Positions 47,057 through 59,974 of a stretch of DNA of 64,000 nucleotides are shown one piece after another. Source of the DNA: Castanea sativa (lineage: Eukaryota > Streptophyta > Magnoliopsida > Fagales > Fagaceae); the NCBI RefSeq assembly GCF_040712315.1, contig NC_134023.1, positions 16,501,442 to 16,565,441 of the forward strand, read 5' to 3'. The notes under the pieces are model-generated. The model did not search any database. It was given only the letters and a program-made list of their open reading frames with translations, and was not told where the DNA came from. The stretch's first letter is position 1. Every line of letters starts with the position of its first letter. The position numbers and the translations under genes were made by a program.

Positions 47057-47760
47057 TTGCTTAGAGGTTGTAGGGAAACCGGAATGAAATTAACAATGGT
47101 GGAAAGTGGCTTGGTGAATTGGAGTTGTGTCGTGATGCATCTTTTTGGCTGCAAGAATATCAGGAAGCCACTATTTTTGCGGTTCCGTTGCCATCTGAAG
47201 CTATGGTCCAAAAATGTTGGTTGCCTCCATCATCTCAATTGTATAAAGTGAATGCGGATGGGGCTGTTTTTGAAGAAATGAAGGAATCAGGGGTGGGTGT
47301 GGTAATTCGTGATGCTAATGGTTTGGTTGTGGCTGCAATGAGCAAAAAATTCCATGTTCCTTTAGGTCCTTTGGAGGTGGAAGCCAAGGCTTTTGAATCC
47401 GAGTTGCAATTTGTCAAAGATGTGGTATTACAAGAGTTCATTTAAGAAGGTGACTCTCTCAATGTGGTTCGTGCTCTACAAGGTTTATCATCTCCGTTTG
47501 CTTCGATTATGCATATAATCTATGAGATTCAAAGCTCATGTCATGATGTTAGGACAGTATTGTTTTCTCATGTATGTAGACAACGAAATAGACCTGTCCA
47601 TCTCTTAGCAAAACATGCTATTAGTATTGTTGACTTTATGGTTTGGATGGAAGAAAATTCTTATTTCTTGGAACAAGCTCTCCATCATAATGTAATGTTT
47701 TCTTCTGTTTAATGAAAGTTTTGAAGTTCGATATCAAAAAAAGAAAAAAAGAAGAAGAAG
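47057..47760 (+). pseudogene. LINE 3' end with RNase H domain, one in-frame stop
   Basis: On the plus strand: 'CWLPPSSQLYKVNADGAVF', then 'GVGVVIRDANGLVVAAMS', 'EVEAKAFESEL', an in-frame TAA at 47443-47445, 'EGDSLNVVRALQG', 'HVCRQRNRPVHLLAKHA' and 'VWMEE'. This is the RNase H-like domain found at the C-terminus of plant LINE ORF2; apart from the TAA it is continuous from about 47119 to 47712. A short 3'UTR and a tail 'atcaaaaaaagaaaaaaag' follow. The 5' part of the element is missing. Confidence 0.85.
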
Positions 47761-48116
47761 ATTGCAAGGATGGTGGGTTGGATGTGTTTAGGCCCAAAAA
47801 GGTAGTTGGGTAGTTATGGGCCAATGCTACTCTAATAGATTTGGGCCAGCCAAGTATTGAAGAATCAGCTCCAACGTTTATGCCGGCTTTGAGTGACAAG
47901 GAGCGACGTTGGCAGTGTAACAGCCATACAGTTTTGCATAAGTTCATGGTGAGTAAGAGTGCTAAACTACTAGTTTGGAGTAGGTAACAGCTTCCAGAAT
48001 CTTGTACACGTAGGTACATATAGATACATAGAATAGATCTCTGTCTCCATCTATTGGTATATTTCATGCATGAATGAATGAAGCTTTTGGCTGTGAACCA
48101 GCGCGCTTTCACAGTA

Positions 48117-51100
48117 ATGGCATCACCGCTGAGGCTGAGATTTATAGCCCGCAAGGCTTGTTTGCGTTGTTATTCTTCTTCTGCTTTGAAATGGGAAGGT
48201 GGGGTATCCATGGTGCAAGGAGCTTCCAGAGGAATTGGCCTTGAATTTGTGAGCTTTCTTTACTTCCTCTTTCCTTTTCTTCTTTATTGGAGTACAACAG
48301 TTCTCTATAAAAAATTTACTTACAATTTTAACATTGATTGCTCAAGTGAAATGTTAAATTTTCATGATATTCTGTTAATGTTGCATCCTGCCAGTGCTAA
48401 TCAAAGCAAATGAGGAAAATTAAAGCTTCTTCCTAATTTAGAGTTAATTTCAGTCAATAACTATTAAGCGTGTACATGTTTTGTGATACTGATGTCCAAC
48501 TCCGATTACCAAAATTAAAGTCAAGGGTTAAGTTCAAGATATAAAAAAGTGGAAATAACCAACAATTAATTTTTTTTATAAATTTTATTTTATATAATTC
48601 GATAGTTACAATAGGGGGGTTGAAACTGTATGTCTATGATGAAAACACGTCATTTTGGCTACAAGGCTCTTGGCTAATTAGGGATTCTTTTTGTCAAAAT
48701 TACCAGCTGTCCTACTGCCAACATGTGTAATTTTTTACTTTTTAAATGGGAGGTAGAGAGGGGATAGTTTCGATCTTGAAACTACTTACTTTGATAATAA
48801 TGATAAATTAATAGTTGTCCCAAAGTTTAAGCTGTTAGGAAATATGATTTTAATCACTTAATCATTGTTATAAAAACATGGTCTTAGGACTTAGGAGTTA
48901 GGACCCCTAATTGCATTGGCATTGCAAGTTGCAGCAAAGTCAATGCCAAGGGCCCTGCAAAGTGCCACTTATCCCACCAAAGAGAAGTATTATCCCCATT
49001 TCCAATCTGGTGCTTAAGAAAAGGCCTAGTTGTATCCTTAATAGTTTAAACCCCAGAACCTTCTTTCAGCACTAAGAGCATTGAAAAGGTTGAGGAGACA
49101 ATCCTAAAGCTAATTGCAACTCAAAACATAGGTTTTTATTCCAAGCAACCCATGGATATCAAGATAGAGTGAATAAGGAGAATATTATATTTCTCATTAC
49201 TAAGTCTTTTTTCCAATCACCATTTTTTCTAAAACCTAAAACATCCTCCATATTTTGATAATATAAAAAATATATATTCCAACTAAGCTTAGCCCCAAAA
49301 GCTTTATCTGAAGCTCCCTGTCACATAAAGCACAGAAGTTTTAGTCAATGGCCTTTACAACCTTTGGGGGAAGAATGAACTTTTTTAGTAATGTTGTGTT
49401 TAATATTTTAATTTTAGACTTTTATGCATTGGTGTATTACTGTATTGATTTAAATATTTTCGAAAGTAATAATTTTAAGAGGAGGCTTTACTTGTCATCA
49501 AGTAGTGGAAATTTTCCACGATCACTTGTCAAGATGTGGAAAAAATTGTCTTGTTCACAAACTGCCTTCTTGACCTTTTTTGGCCTACTCTAATGTTGGT
49601 GGTCAATCCACAGGCATTGTCTTCGCTACTCTGGTATAAACCTTGAAGCATGTTCTGAACTCTGGTTTGGTGTGCTTTGGTTGGTTTTCTGTTCTTCCAA
49701 TAAGTCTGCTGCAAAATTGCCGGTCATGATTAGACAAGAGTTTTAGATGTCTTTTGGAGGCCACCATTAAGGGTGTATAGGTATAACAGTTGCTAAGTGA
49801 TTCTTTAATTTTTCAGATGAATAAAAAATCTTCCATTGTATAATTTTTATGGCTACCTCATGAGTTTATGAAGTAGTAGTTACTAAAATTTAATTTTCAA
49901 GTTGTTTTTATGAAGGGAGATAAGTTGTTTAAGGGTGCCAAAGTTGAACGTCTTTAGTTACTGATGATTATCCTCATGGCTCTTCCATGATCTTATGAAC
50001 TTGTACTTTTTAGCATTTCTAATTTCTGCTGTGTTGCATCCTTACTCTTTTTTGTGTCAGATGCTGCTTCATTTTGAGCGTGCAGAGTCTGAACTTTATG
50101 GTGCATCAGTACCATTGTCAATATTCATTAAATTAGATTTCTAGGTATTTGAGTTGCATTGTTTCTACCATAATCTGTAGATGCTTGTGACAAGTTTTTT
50201 TTATGCTTGTGCTCTTGTCCAGTACTTCTATTCCTGAATTAAGTGAATTCTTCTGGTGCAACAAGGTCGCAGAAATCTCATTTTGTTTTTAGAGTTTGTC
50301 TGCATTAAATTGAGATTGACTCTAATGGACCATTAAGAGATAGGAATTAAATCAATGAAGCATTAGTTCAAGTAAATCCTTGCAATCCTGTGACTTATTT
50401 TCTGCCTCATATAGGTTAAGCAGCTGCTGGAGAAGAATGAGAAAGGGCATGTTGTTGCTACTTGCCGTAATCCTGATGCGGCATCAGGGCTTCTACATCT
50501 GAAAAATAGATTTGCTGAAAGACTTAGCATTCTACCATTGGATCTGACCATTGAAAGCACCATAGAGGTTATATGACCACTTATTCAAAGGGAAAACTTC
50601 TCATTTGACCTTTCCAAGATGATTTTTGTACTTTTTCAGTGTGGTACCCTTCAACTATCTAAATCTACTAACCTTGATTCACTAGACTGATGCAATCAAG
50701 AATTTTTCTTTTCCTACAATCATTATTTGAGTTCAATGATATTCGTTTTGCACATTTGAGATTACTTGGAAGATTGTTAGGCCTTTGGTAGAAATGAAAA
50801 GTAAGTATAGAAAAATTGGAGGTTTATTGATATGGGTGTTTAAAGGTTGTTTAGTTTAGTTTTGTCAAAAAAAAAAGGAAGAAAGAGAGGAGAGAAAGGT
50901 TGTAAGATTTGCAACTTTTGCTTCCTTTTTTTTGGGTCTTGTCAATGATATGGTACATTAATAGTTAAGATTATAGAATTCCCACTTATCAGCAACAAAT
51001 GTAGTATTTGTTATTTACCCTGATATTTTGTCACATTTCAGGCATCGGCAAAGTCTATAAGAGAAAGATTTGGTTCTTTGAACCTTCTTATTAATGCATC

Positions 51101-52693
51101 TGGAATTCTCTCAATCCCTGATGTGTTGCAACCAGGTACAGCTTGTTTCATTGTTTGGAGCATGATTTCCAGACTTGTAGCAGCTTTGACATCTGCAATA
51201 AAATTTCTAATTGTGAACTGAAACTAAGATATTTTGTTACGTTATTTTACTTTTTCTATTAAAGCCCAGCAGTCAGTCATATTCTTCTATTTGCAGTACA
51301 GAAACAACATTGACCAAAGTAGAGAAATCATCTTTGCTTCTTGCATATGAGGTTAATGCTGTTGGTCCGATTATGGTGATTAAGGTATGCTCATTAAAAA
51401 TTTTCATTTTATTACTGTGTTTGATGTTGAACAAAAAGGTTTTAGTAGACCAATGCCTACATCCTGTTAGGTGTGTTTGTTTTATTAAGTTGGAACAAAA
51501 TCTCTAAAGAATATTTTTTGAGTAATATTCAATGAGATGAAAATGTAGTCCATCATTTGTTTGTTTCTATTCGTAATGGGAAAATACAACTCATGAACCC
51601 GTATAGGATCAAACTGTTGACCTTGCCCTCCACCCACCAAATGTTCCAAAGACCATTGAAAAGATGATTCTGTTTTTGTTATATATTCTTAAACAAAAGT
51701 GTGGAAGAAGACTTCTTCACATTGTGGGATTGGAAAGACGTCTAGATCTAGCATGAAGAGATGCATATAAATCAACTAATCACTACTGCTCTCCACAGAT
51801 AATATCTAGATGCAGAAGCTACTTCTTAATTAACTGGTTTCCCCAATAAACAGTGTAATTTTTTTTTGCAATAAGCCAGTTATTGGAATGCTTCTATCTG
51901 AAGTTTTGATTGCAATTGGGCTTGTTTAACTACTATTTTGTTTAAGCTTCTTGAGGCTTTATAGCTTATAGTATAACCAAATATTGTGGTTTGTGATTTG
52001 TACTTGCAGCACATGTGGCCACTCCTAAAGGTTGGCGGAGGCTCTGGGACTGAAAGGGATGTCGCGGTTGTGGCCAATTTGAGTGCTAGGGTGGGATCCA
52101 TTGGAGACAATCACCTTGGGGGTTGGCACTCTTACCGATCTTCAAAGACAGCACTTAATCAGTGTATGAATTCTTCCTTGAAGTCTTAGCATGGATTTTC
52201 TAGTTCAAACACTGCAAAATTATAAGTTGCACCAGGGCTACTGTCATATATTTCATCAACATATTCCCATTCTTTTATTCAGATAATTGTTTTAATACAT
52301 ATGCCCTATTTAAGACATGTCATTGAACATGTTGGGTATTGTTGTATTGGTAAGTTAAATTGCAAACATGCATCAATAACCACATTGTCAAAAGAGACTA
52401 AACAAATAAATAATGGCTATGATGAACTATTATATTCTTTTCAACTGATGCTTGCAGTGACAAAAACTGTGTCAGTGGAGTTTGCACGAAAAAAGGATCC
52501 TATCATATGCATTTTGTTGCACCCAGGCACAGTGGACACTGATCTTTCTAGGCCATTTCAAAGAAATGTTCCAGACGGCAAACTATTCACCAAAGAGTTC
52601 TCAGTTCAGAAGCTCTTGGGCATCATCAACAATGCAAAGAGACATGACAATGGCAAGTTTTTTGCCTGGGATGGCCAGGAAATTCCTTGGTGA
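48117..52693 (+). CDS. Short-chain dehydrogenase/reductase, C-factor-like
   Basis: NAD(P)-dependent oxidoreductase of the Rossmann-fold SDR family; the substrate is unknown. Exons: 48117-48248, 50415-50567, 51042-51135, 51302-51384, 52010-52163 and 52458-52693, giving 283 residues. The start MASPLRLRFIARKACLRCYSS looks like an organelle transit peptide; an in-frame ATG at 48078 would add 13 residues. Cofactor motif GASRGIG (35-41); NASG (113-116, usually NNAG); active-site YRSSK (Y196, K200); PGTVDTD (228-234). The stretch before the Tyr reads NLSARVGS, so the residue usually expected to be the catalytic Ser may be Ala179. The match to the plant C-signal/CsgA-type group is by motif order and characteristic stretches. 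Exon 4 needs the second of two nearby AGs (the first gives a stop) and exon 5 uses the donor AGT|GTATGA. Intron 1 is about 2.2 kb. Confidence 0.9.
48249..50414. other. Intron 1 of the SDR gene (2166 bp)
   Basis: A/T-rich, with a G-run at 48614-48619. No gene or clear transposon end seen. Confidence 0.6.
51605..52230 (+). repeat. Source copy of a segmental duplication (SDR intron 4 to intron 5)
   Basis: Includes SDR exon 5. It matches 56240-56890 over its length, for example 'gtggaagaagacttcttcac' and 'ttggcactcttaccgatctt' in both. Confidence 0.85.
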
Positions 52694-53776
52694 TTGGTCA
52701 TATTCATTAGAGGCGTGCAATATTAAATAATTATATTTGAGTTTGAAATTTTTGGTCATTAATCTCAATTGTTTTTGATTAATTTATTTTCTCTGTTAAT
52801 AATTAAGAGAACTATTGACTATTCAATTTCTCCCTTTGTAACTTCATTGGTTCTCTGTTTTCTACTCTGATGTAACTGCTTTCAGAAAGTAAATGGCACC
52901 TTCTTGTTGTTTTCAAAATGTGTGCAAAAAAATTCAGCCTTATGATTTTTTGGGTAAACCTTACTAACCGATGATACCAATCACATTGGTGGCACAAATG
53001 AATCAGCTTATAGACTAGAAACTTTAACTTAATAGAATATTCGTATATTAGAATTTAATTCTATGATTGGATTTTATTTTGGTTAAACTTTTCACTCGGT
53101 AAGGATTTGGTTATTCAACTTTGATTGTTGTCATTGTACATGTTATATTGTTCCTAGCTTGGTGGACTCATTTTTCTTGTTAATTGAAGATAAATATGTT
53201 ACTATAGCTGTGAAGAACCTTTCAGATGATTTTTGGCTTCTGTTGGGCAATTTCTGTCACTACTAAAACATTATTGAGCTAGTAATGATGGTCCTCTCTT
53301 TTGGCCCCATTAGATGGACATGTGGTATGCATTTGATTTTAAATTTCACATGTCTTACATTTAAATAAAAATAAGAGCAAATTAGAGGATTCAATGAAAA
53401 GAGATCTTATCCCGTTGAAATATTCTCTTCATATTACCTATTAAAAAAAAAGTTCTCTCTACATGGAAAATTTCATTTATTTGAGCTGATTTTAGGCGTA
53501 AGTAAAAGGCCAATAAGTTTATGGGCTCATGTTAAGCCCCTTATGAAAGGGTCCATTTATTCAAATATAACGTGACGAAATTGGTTTCTTACCTATAAGA
53601 AAAAGGTCTCATTTTGCAACTTGTTCTCAAACAAAGGAAAAAGATAACCTAAGATGACGACAACTCTCAAGGTATGGTTTTGGAACACTTTTTTAAACTC
53701 AAAAGATGTTCATTTTTCAAGCTCCCACTGAAAATTAGGAAACACAAAATCAACAATTAGGATCCTCTAGAACTTT
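52694..53776. other. 3' flank of the SDR gene
   Basis: A/T-rich non-coding sequence. The first part is presumably 3'UTR. No supported gene. Confidence 0.5.
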
Positions 53777-54007
53777 CATATGTTGTAAATGATATAAGGT
53801 TTTTACGAAGAGAACATCAAAAGAGAAACTATGGAAGAAGAAAGCTATATTATTTACCCGTTACTCCTTTACAAACGAATACATCTACATATATAGCAGA
53901 AGTCGTATGAAAGAAGTCAAACTAAAACAAGATAGGAAATAATCACCTAGTCACTAGCTATCATGAAAAATAAAAATAAGAAGAAAATAGGGACATTAGG
54001 TGTCCCT

Positions 54008-54009
<2 letters not shown>
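53777..54009 (-). mobile_element. Possible small solo LTR
   Basis: On the minus strand it begins TGTAGGGACACC, has a CTATATATG promoter-like block and ends TTTACAACA, giving TG...CA ends over 233 bp. No clean target duplication is visible because a (TA)n run abuts one side. This could be a solo LTR or chance. Confidence 0.35.

Positions 54010-54068
<59 letters not shown>
54010..54068. repeat. (TA)n microsatellite
   Basis: About 59 bp of TA. Confidence 0.95.
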
Positions 54069-54071
<3 letters not shown>

Positions 54072-54219
54072 CTTTTATATTTTGTTGTGTAGCATGAGCT
54101 GGTGGTATGAGATATCATTTTACTATTTGCAAAGATCCACAATACTTCTCGCATGCTTATCTTATCCCTTTTGGGAACCTTTAAAGGAATGCCATTTTTA
54201 AGATCAATCATGTAGTATT

Positions 54220-54222
<3 letters not shown>

Positions 54223-54295
<73 letters not shown>
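54223..54295. repeat. Compound (CT)n-(TA)n microsatellite
   Basis: CT repeats to about 54254, then TA repeats. Confidence 0.95.
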
Positions 54296-54301
<6 letters not shown>

Positions 54302-55051
54302 TACCGGAGAGTATACCGATGTGTTTCGTCATTTCTATATGACTTATGTGCACATTCTTAGGGGGAGAAAGCCATAGGGGAGATGCATATACCAAAGGGA
54401 AGAAGACAACTTTTATGAGAAAACCTTATTTTACTTTGTTTCACTTTATGTTTGTTTTCTCGCTGTTTTATGGTGCTCTGATTTACTTTTAGTAGCTATA
54501 CTTTGTTGCTCTCACTGCATCGTATTTATGTGTTAGAACACACTTGTGCCCTTGTTGGATCTTGCATCCTTAATGCAAATACATTTTGTGTTTTGCATTG
54601 GTTGTGTGTTCTTGTGCCCTTGTTGGATCTTATATCCTTAATGCAAATACTTTGGTCTTTTGCATTGGTTGTATGCTGGACATGCATATATCCTTATGTC
54701 TTTGTGCTTTAATGATTGTATGTTTGAATGATCATTTGCTTTGCTATATGATCATTGTAGTCATTTCTATATGACTGTTTTGGTGTATGATCAAGTTGCT
54801 CATATGTTTCTCATCATGTTTACTTGATCGCATTTTACTTGTTACATTATACTTGTCCTTTTATTACTTGCTCTACCTTGAGAGTCTAATGAGTTTTGTA
54901 CAAGTGTTTCAGGTTATAGGTATATATGTTCTAAGTGCTTCACAACTTCTAGATTTAGGTGTGAGTGAGTTTTACCATTGTTCCCAAATTCACGTTTAAG
55001 TCTAGAGTTTGTTATAGGGTGTTTTGTCACGGAATCGCCAAAGGGGGAGAT
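54296..55051 (+). mobile_element. 3' interior of a copia-type retrotransposon
   Basis: Non-coding sequence upstream of a polypurine tract (AAAGGGGGAGA at 55040-55050) that directly precedes an LTR. It holds a 69-bp tandem duplication, 'cttgttggatctt' at 54551 and 54620. No gag or pol frame was recognised, so most of the element is missing. Confidence 0.65.
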
Positions 55052-56139
55052 TGTAAAGTTGTGATTTTCAACTATGTTTTATGTTAGCTTTATTCCATGA
55101 AAAAAAGTATTGTATTTGCTTTAATTTGTTTCTTTGTATTTTTGTGGGATTTTATTGTATTGGGTTTAGTATTAAGTTAGTGAAGACTCAAGCTTATTTG
55201 AAGATCAGTGCATTTTGCAACTAGCTCGTGAGAAGTTCTCGAGAAGAGTTCCCGCTAAAAGGGCATGTGAGAAGCACATGATTAGAAACTGAAGAGTCAT
55301 GCCAGGTTGTCAATTTTGCGAGTGTCTCACGGGTAAGGTCTTCTCGTGAGATACCTATCGAAACTCTCTGCTTGGAGGATTTTTAAGTGTGACTTTCTTA
55401 CCCTTCACCCATACTATATATACCCTCATTACCCACAAAAGTATGAGAGGCCATTTAGAGAGAAAAAGCCTAGATAGGTTTTCTACAACATACACACCTA
55501 TCTTTTAGAGAGAGAGTTATCCATCTTTAGCATGAAATCATTGTAGCCTCTTCTCATTCCCTCTCTCATTGTCATACCTTGAGAGGAGATTTGTACCCAA
55601 ACACAACCCACACATTTTCAGAGTGTAGAGAGTGTTTTGGAGCTTAGGAAGTTTTGAGAATTTGCCAAAAGAAGCCGGTGAGGCTTGGTGGATGCAATCG
55701 GGCGTATTGCGAGATCTGGAAAACTAGATAAGATACAGTTCTGAGAAGTCTTGTTGGAGTAGTAGCTTGGAGGGCTTAGATACATTGGGTAGATTAGGCT
55801 TGGCGAGTCTCTTGCTATTCGTGTATCCCAACTTATTGTCTAGTGGATAGATTTACCGCTTGGAGAGTAGCGGAGATGTTTTTCACCAAGTTTTTCGATT
55901 TCCTCTTTAATAACACATCGCCGTGTTATCTTATGTTTGCATCTTTCTTCTCTTACTCTTGTGCTTTACTTTTATTATTTGTTGTTCATGTTTATGCACT
56001 AGAGTAGTACCGGTTGATTGCGATTCATTTACTCTTGTTTCCGCACTTAGTTTAAGTTAGAGTAAAATCAATCTAGCCATAATTTATTTTAATCTAGGGT
56101 CTAAACAGCTCGTGTTTTAAACACAAATCCGAACTTTCA
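55052..56139 (+). repeat. 3' LTR of the copia-type element (1088 bp)
   Basis: Begins TGTAAAGTTGTG after the polypurine tract and ends GAACTTTCA, so the ends are inverted repeats (TGTAAAGTT / AACTTTCA). A TATATATACC promoter-like block is at about 55415, after a block of CTCGTGAGA-type palindromes. A diverged copy is at 1-727. Confidence 0.85.
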
Positions 56140-56239
56140 ATATATATATAAAAGATCAATCATGTATCGTTGGAGGGGGTTTGTGGCACATAGGACATGG
56201 TGCCTCTTGAAACAAAATTTCCCTGTTTTGTATTAAAGG

Positions 56240-56890
56240 CTGGGCTAATGAAACTGGTGACCATTTTTCAAGTCCAATGTCCCTCTCCACCCACCAAATT
56301 TTCCAAAGGCCATTGGAAGGATGATTATGCTTCTGTTATATATATTCTTAACAAAAGTGTGGAAGAAGACTTCTTCACGTTGTGGGATTGAAAAGGCATC
56401 TAGATCTAGCTTGACAAGATGCATATAAATCAGCTTATCTCATGTTAATTGTCACTATTGCTCTTTACAAATAATATCTGGATGCATAAGCTTCCTCTTA
56501 GCTAATTGATTTCCAATAAACAGTGTAATTGTTTTTGCGCCAATCATTGGAATGCTTCTATCTGAAGTTTTTGTTGCAATTGGGCTTTGTTTAACTACTA
56601 TATTATATAAAGCTTTTTTGAGGCTGTATAGCTTATAGTATGACTAAAAATTGTGGTTGATTTGTACAAGCAGCATCTGTGGCCGCACCTAAAAGTTGGC
56701 AGAGGCACTGGGACTGAAAGGGATGTTGCTGTTGTGGCCAATTTGAGTGCCAGGGATCCATCGTAGACAATCGCCTTGGGGGTTGGCACTCTTACCGATC
56801 TTCAAAGGCTGCACTTAATCAGTGTATGAATTCTTCCTTGAAGGCTTAGCATGGATTTTCTTGTTCAAATACTGCAACTAAATTTGACAT
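56240..56890 (+). pseudogene. Broken duplicate of SDR exon 5 with flanking introns
   Basis: Copies 51605-52230. The exon-5 equivalent is about 56674-56823 ('catctgtggccgcacctaaa'). Relative to the working exon it has lost 'tggg' after 'gccagg' (4-bp deletion, frameshift) and acquired an in-frame TAG just after 'ccatcg'. No other exon is duplicated, so it cannot encode an enzyme. Confidence 0.88.
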
Positions 56891-58668
56891 AATTTTTTTA
56901 ATAAAAAAGGGATGTGATCCTTGAGGTAGTGCTCTTAGACGAACCTTACACAAAATACAACAACAACAAAGCCTTAGTTCAAAATTTAGAGGTGGCTATA
57001 AATTCTGGACAAATTAGATTGGGTCAGTCACATGAATTCTTTTCCTCTATTCTATTCTATCTGAAATCATGTTCTCTATTACTTCCTTAATTGACATTTC
57101 TTTTTAAGAAAAATACTTATTCACCTCTTGAACTTTAGAAGAGTGGTCATGACACCCCGGAACTTTTCTTTTTGCTAATTTACTCCTTAAACGTTACACC
57201 TATGCCAATTAATACATCAATTGGTCCATCGTTACTTTCTTAACAAAAAAATTAGTCTGTCGTCAATACACAAACAGAAGCACACATGGAGTTTAAAATA
57301 CAAATATCATGCCCAAACCTATATGAAAAGAAGAGAGAGAAATTTAAAGAGAGACACAACTGAACTAGATCCACCAGTGGTCACCGCATCCCTCCTCCAA
57401 CGGCAAATTTCTTTATCCTACTATTGATCTCGCCATTTACATTCAACCGCATATCTCGATCTGCAATTTATACTTTATAATTTGATTTTCTTTTTCGATT
57501 GAGAAATAAAACACTTTATTTTTGTCATCTTTGGTTCCCCAAGCAATCACAGAACTTTCAAAACCACTACACACAAAAACTAAAAAACCCCATTAAGAAT
57601 AAACAAACCCAAACTCACAAGCAAAGCAAAGTAGTAGTAACAAATTTATGGATTTACACAAATGCTTCTCCTATGGTAACAAATTTATCTTCAACTAGCA
57701 GACCCAGATGATGTGTGAGAATATATGATTATTTTTACTCTCTAAATTTAATTGTATATAATTTGTTCTTTCGAAATATTAAATAATTTCTATATAAAAA
57801 AATTATCTCTTATTTTTGAAAATATATAAATTTATCATTTTTAGTGTTTTTGTTTGATATTATCCTTTTTTTACGTTGTCCATATTCTTCTAAATATTGT
57901 CATTATGAATTATATTTATCTTAATTTCTTTTGGTAAAATTAAAATTTTTAAGTTTCAAATTTATCATTTAAAATTTGCTTTCTTTCAAGGAAATTATCA
58001 TGATAATCGAAACTTATCACATAATTACAATTAATATTATTCAAATAATTGATAGGCACATTTAAATTCGTAGTCATGTAGATTGTGTTTTAATGTAAAC
58101 TCAAATTCTCACTTCCGAACTAAGGATTAACTCAAATAAATATCAAACCAAAACTATAAGAGGGAATGAAAGGACTTGTATGCGAACTCAAAAAACACAA
58201 CACCAAATACATATCAAGAGTTGCAAGAAAGAGAGTATATCACCTTTTTGGGGAGAGAATAACAAATTTATAGAATAAAAGATAATGAGAAAAATATTCA
58301 AATGAAAAGATATAGTTGTAAACACTAAATTATCCAAGCCATGTTATGTAATAGAATAACATTATATCATTATATAATATATTTATAATAAAATAGGACC
58401 ACATCTAACAATCAAAGAAAAAAAAAAAAAAATTTAAAAACACAACCAAATTAGAACAACTTAAAATAAAGATGCAAGATTGAATTAAAATTCCACCAAA
58501 AGAATACACACACACATACATACATACATACATAGCAAAAGAGAGAGAATAATCTCATTTTTTACGACAGTTTGTTGCTACTCTCTTTTTTAATTGTTGC
58601 TACTCTACATTACCCTACATTGGAGATGCATGAAAGAATTATAAACCCACCAAAAAGAAAGAAAAAAA

Positions 58669-58672
<4 letters not shown>
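56891..58672. other. Intergenic, no supported gene
   Basis: A/T-rich. Short open frames near 57221-57711 lack any family signal. A (CATA)n run lies at about 58510-58533. Confidence 0.55.

Positions 58673-58748
<76 letters not shown>
58673..58748. repeat. (GA)n microsatellite
   Basis: About 76 bp of GA. It creates an Arg-Glu repeat in the overlapping plus-strand frame (58572-58946), which I do not accept as a gene. Confidence 0.95.
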
Positions 58749-58751
<3 letters not shown>

Positions 58752-59261
58752 GATCTTGTTGAGGAGAGAGATAGAACAATCTTACATCAAAATAGCATTG
58801 CCTTGCGTCAACACGTGGCTTACTTCCAGCTTCTAAAGAACATCGAAGCTACCTTGTGTCAATTTGTCGACGAAGAACTCGTCAAAGGAGAGAGGGAGAG
58901 AATCGATGCAGAGGAAATAGAGAGAAATTGGTTCCGTGACTTGTGAGGGAGAGAAGAAGACAAAGTGAGAGACAAATATATGAAGTCTTCATTAATTATT
59001 TGGGCCCCACCAACTTGATGTTTTTACAAGAATGCCACTGTATTCATTTTCACTGAAAATGAAAATAGCCAAAATTTGTATTCAATTTTGTATTCAATTT
59101 AAAAAAAAAAAATTGAAAATTAATATTGAGTTTAAAAACACAACCAAACTAGTTTTTTGGTAGTGGGTTCCACAAAAAACTGAAAATGAATACTAAAAAC
59201 ACCATTTTTTTTTCTCTTAACCAAACAAGCCCTAAATACTATGCTTTAGTGTCAAACGTGG
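58749..59261. other. Intergenic, no supported gene
   Basis: Non-coding, with an A-run at 59100-59112. Confidence 0.5.
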
Positions 59262-59322
59262 GCTTTATGTTTATTTTCCGCACATGGCCCCAACCGGCCT
59301 TAGCCTGTAACTTACCCCCTTA

Positions 59323-59336
59323 TGGTATCAGAGCCA
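59323..59336 (+). other. tRNA-iMet primer binding site of the pararetrovirus
   Basis: TGGTATCAGAGCCA, complementary to the 3' end of plant initiator-Met tRNA. This is the priming site used by plant pararetroviruses and many LTR elements. Confidence 0.85.
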
Positions 59337-59974
59337 AGTTTGGCCCGGTCGGATTGTAAGTTACTGTTTATTGTTTAATCAAGTTGGTCGGCACTGCCGC
59401 CATAGTTATCCAGCTTATTTTTGGCATTATAATTATTTTGAATTATTTTCATGGATATATCTCCCATACCCCATATTTTGTTTTACATCTATTTCTTGAT
59501 AACTCTTCCGTTCCCTTTTATTTATTTCTTCGTCTGCTATTATTTCATCATTTTCTATTACATCTGCAAATGGTAGGCTGAGCCTCCTTCTAACCATTCT
59601 ATTTGTTACCGTGATTATTTGTTCGCATTAACCTTTGCTTCCCTCGTTATCCCTATTCTTCCTATTTTTGTGTTTAGCCCTAAAATTTGTTGCGATTTAT
59701 ACCGTGAGATTTGTTACCGAAATCTCGTGTGGTCTCCAAGCCCTAAGATGACCGAAAATCTTCCTAAGTTTGGTTTTGGTCAGCCCGTGTGAAGCGAGTG
59801 AAGGCGTGTAAGGGGTGGTCCCCATTATTGGAGGAGAGTCCGTAGGTAGGAGTTCGAATCGGTGTCTATCCCATAGTTGTATTTTTGTTTCAGATCTAAA
59901 GGTTAGATCCAGAAGTTTGAAGATAAAAGATAACTAGGTTGTAATTGTTGATTTAAACTTGTAACCCCAGAATC

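Noticed and set aside
58572..58946. 124-codon plus-strand frame with Arg-Glu repeats
   Set aside because: Most of it translates a 76-bp (GA)n tract. The remaining tail has no recognisable family.
59323..59336. Possible tRNA gene
   Set aside because: Only the complement of the tRNA-iMet 3' end is present. It is a reverse-transcription primer site, not a tRNA gene. No tRNA cloverleaf was found; the tRNA-like boxes elsewhere belong to SINEs.
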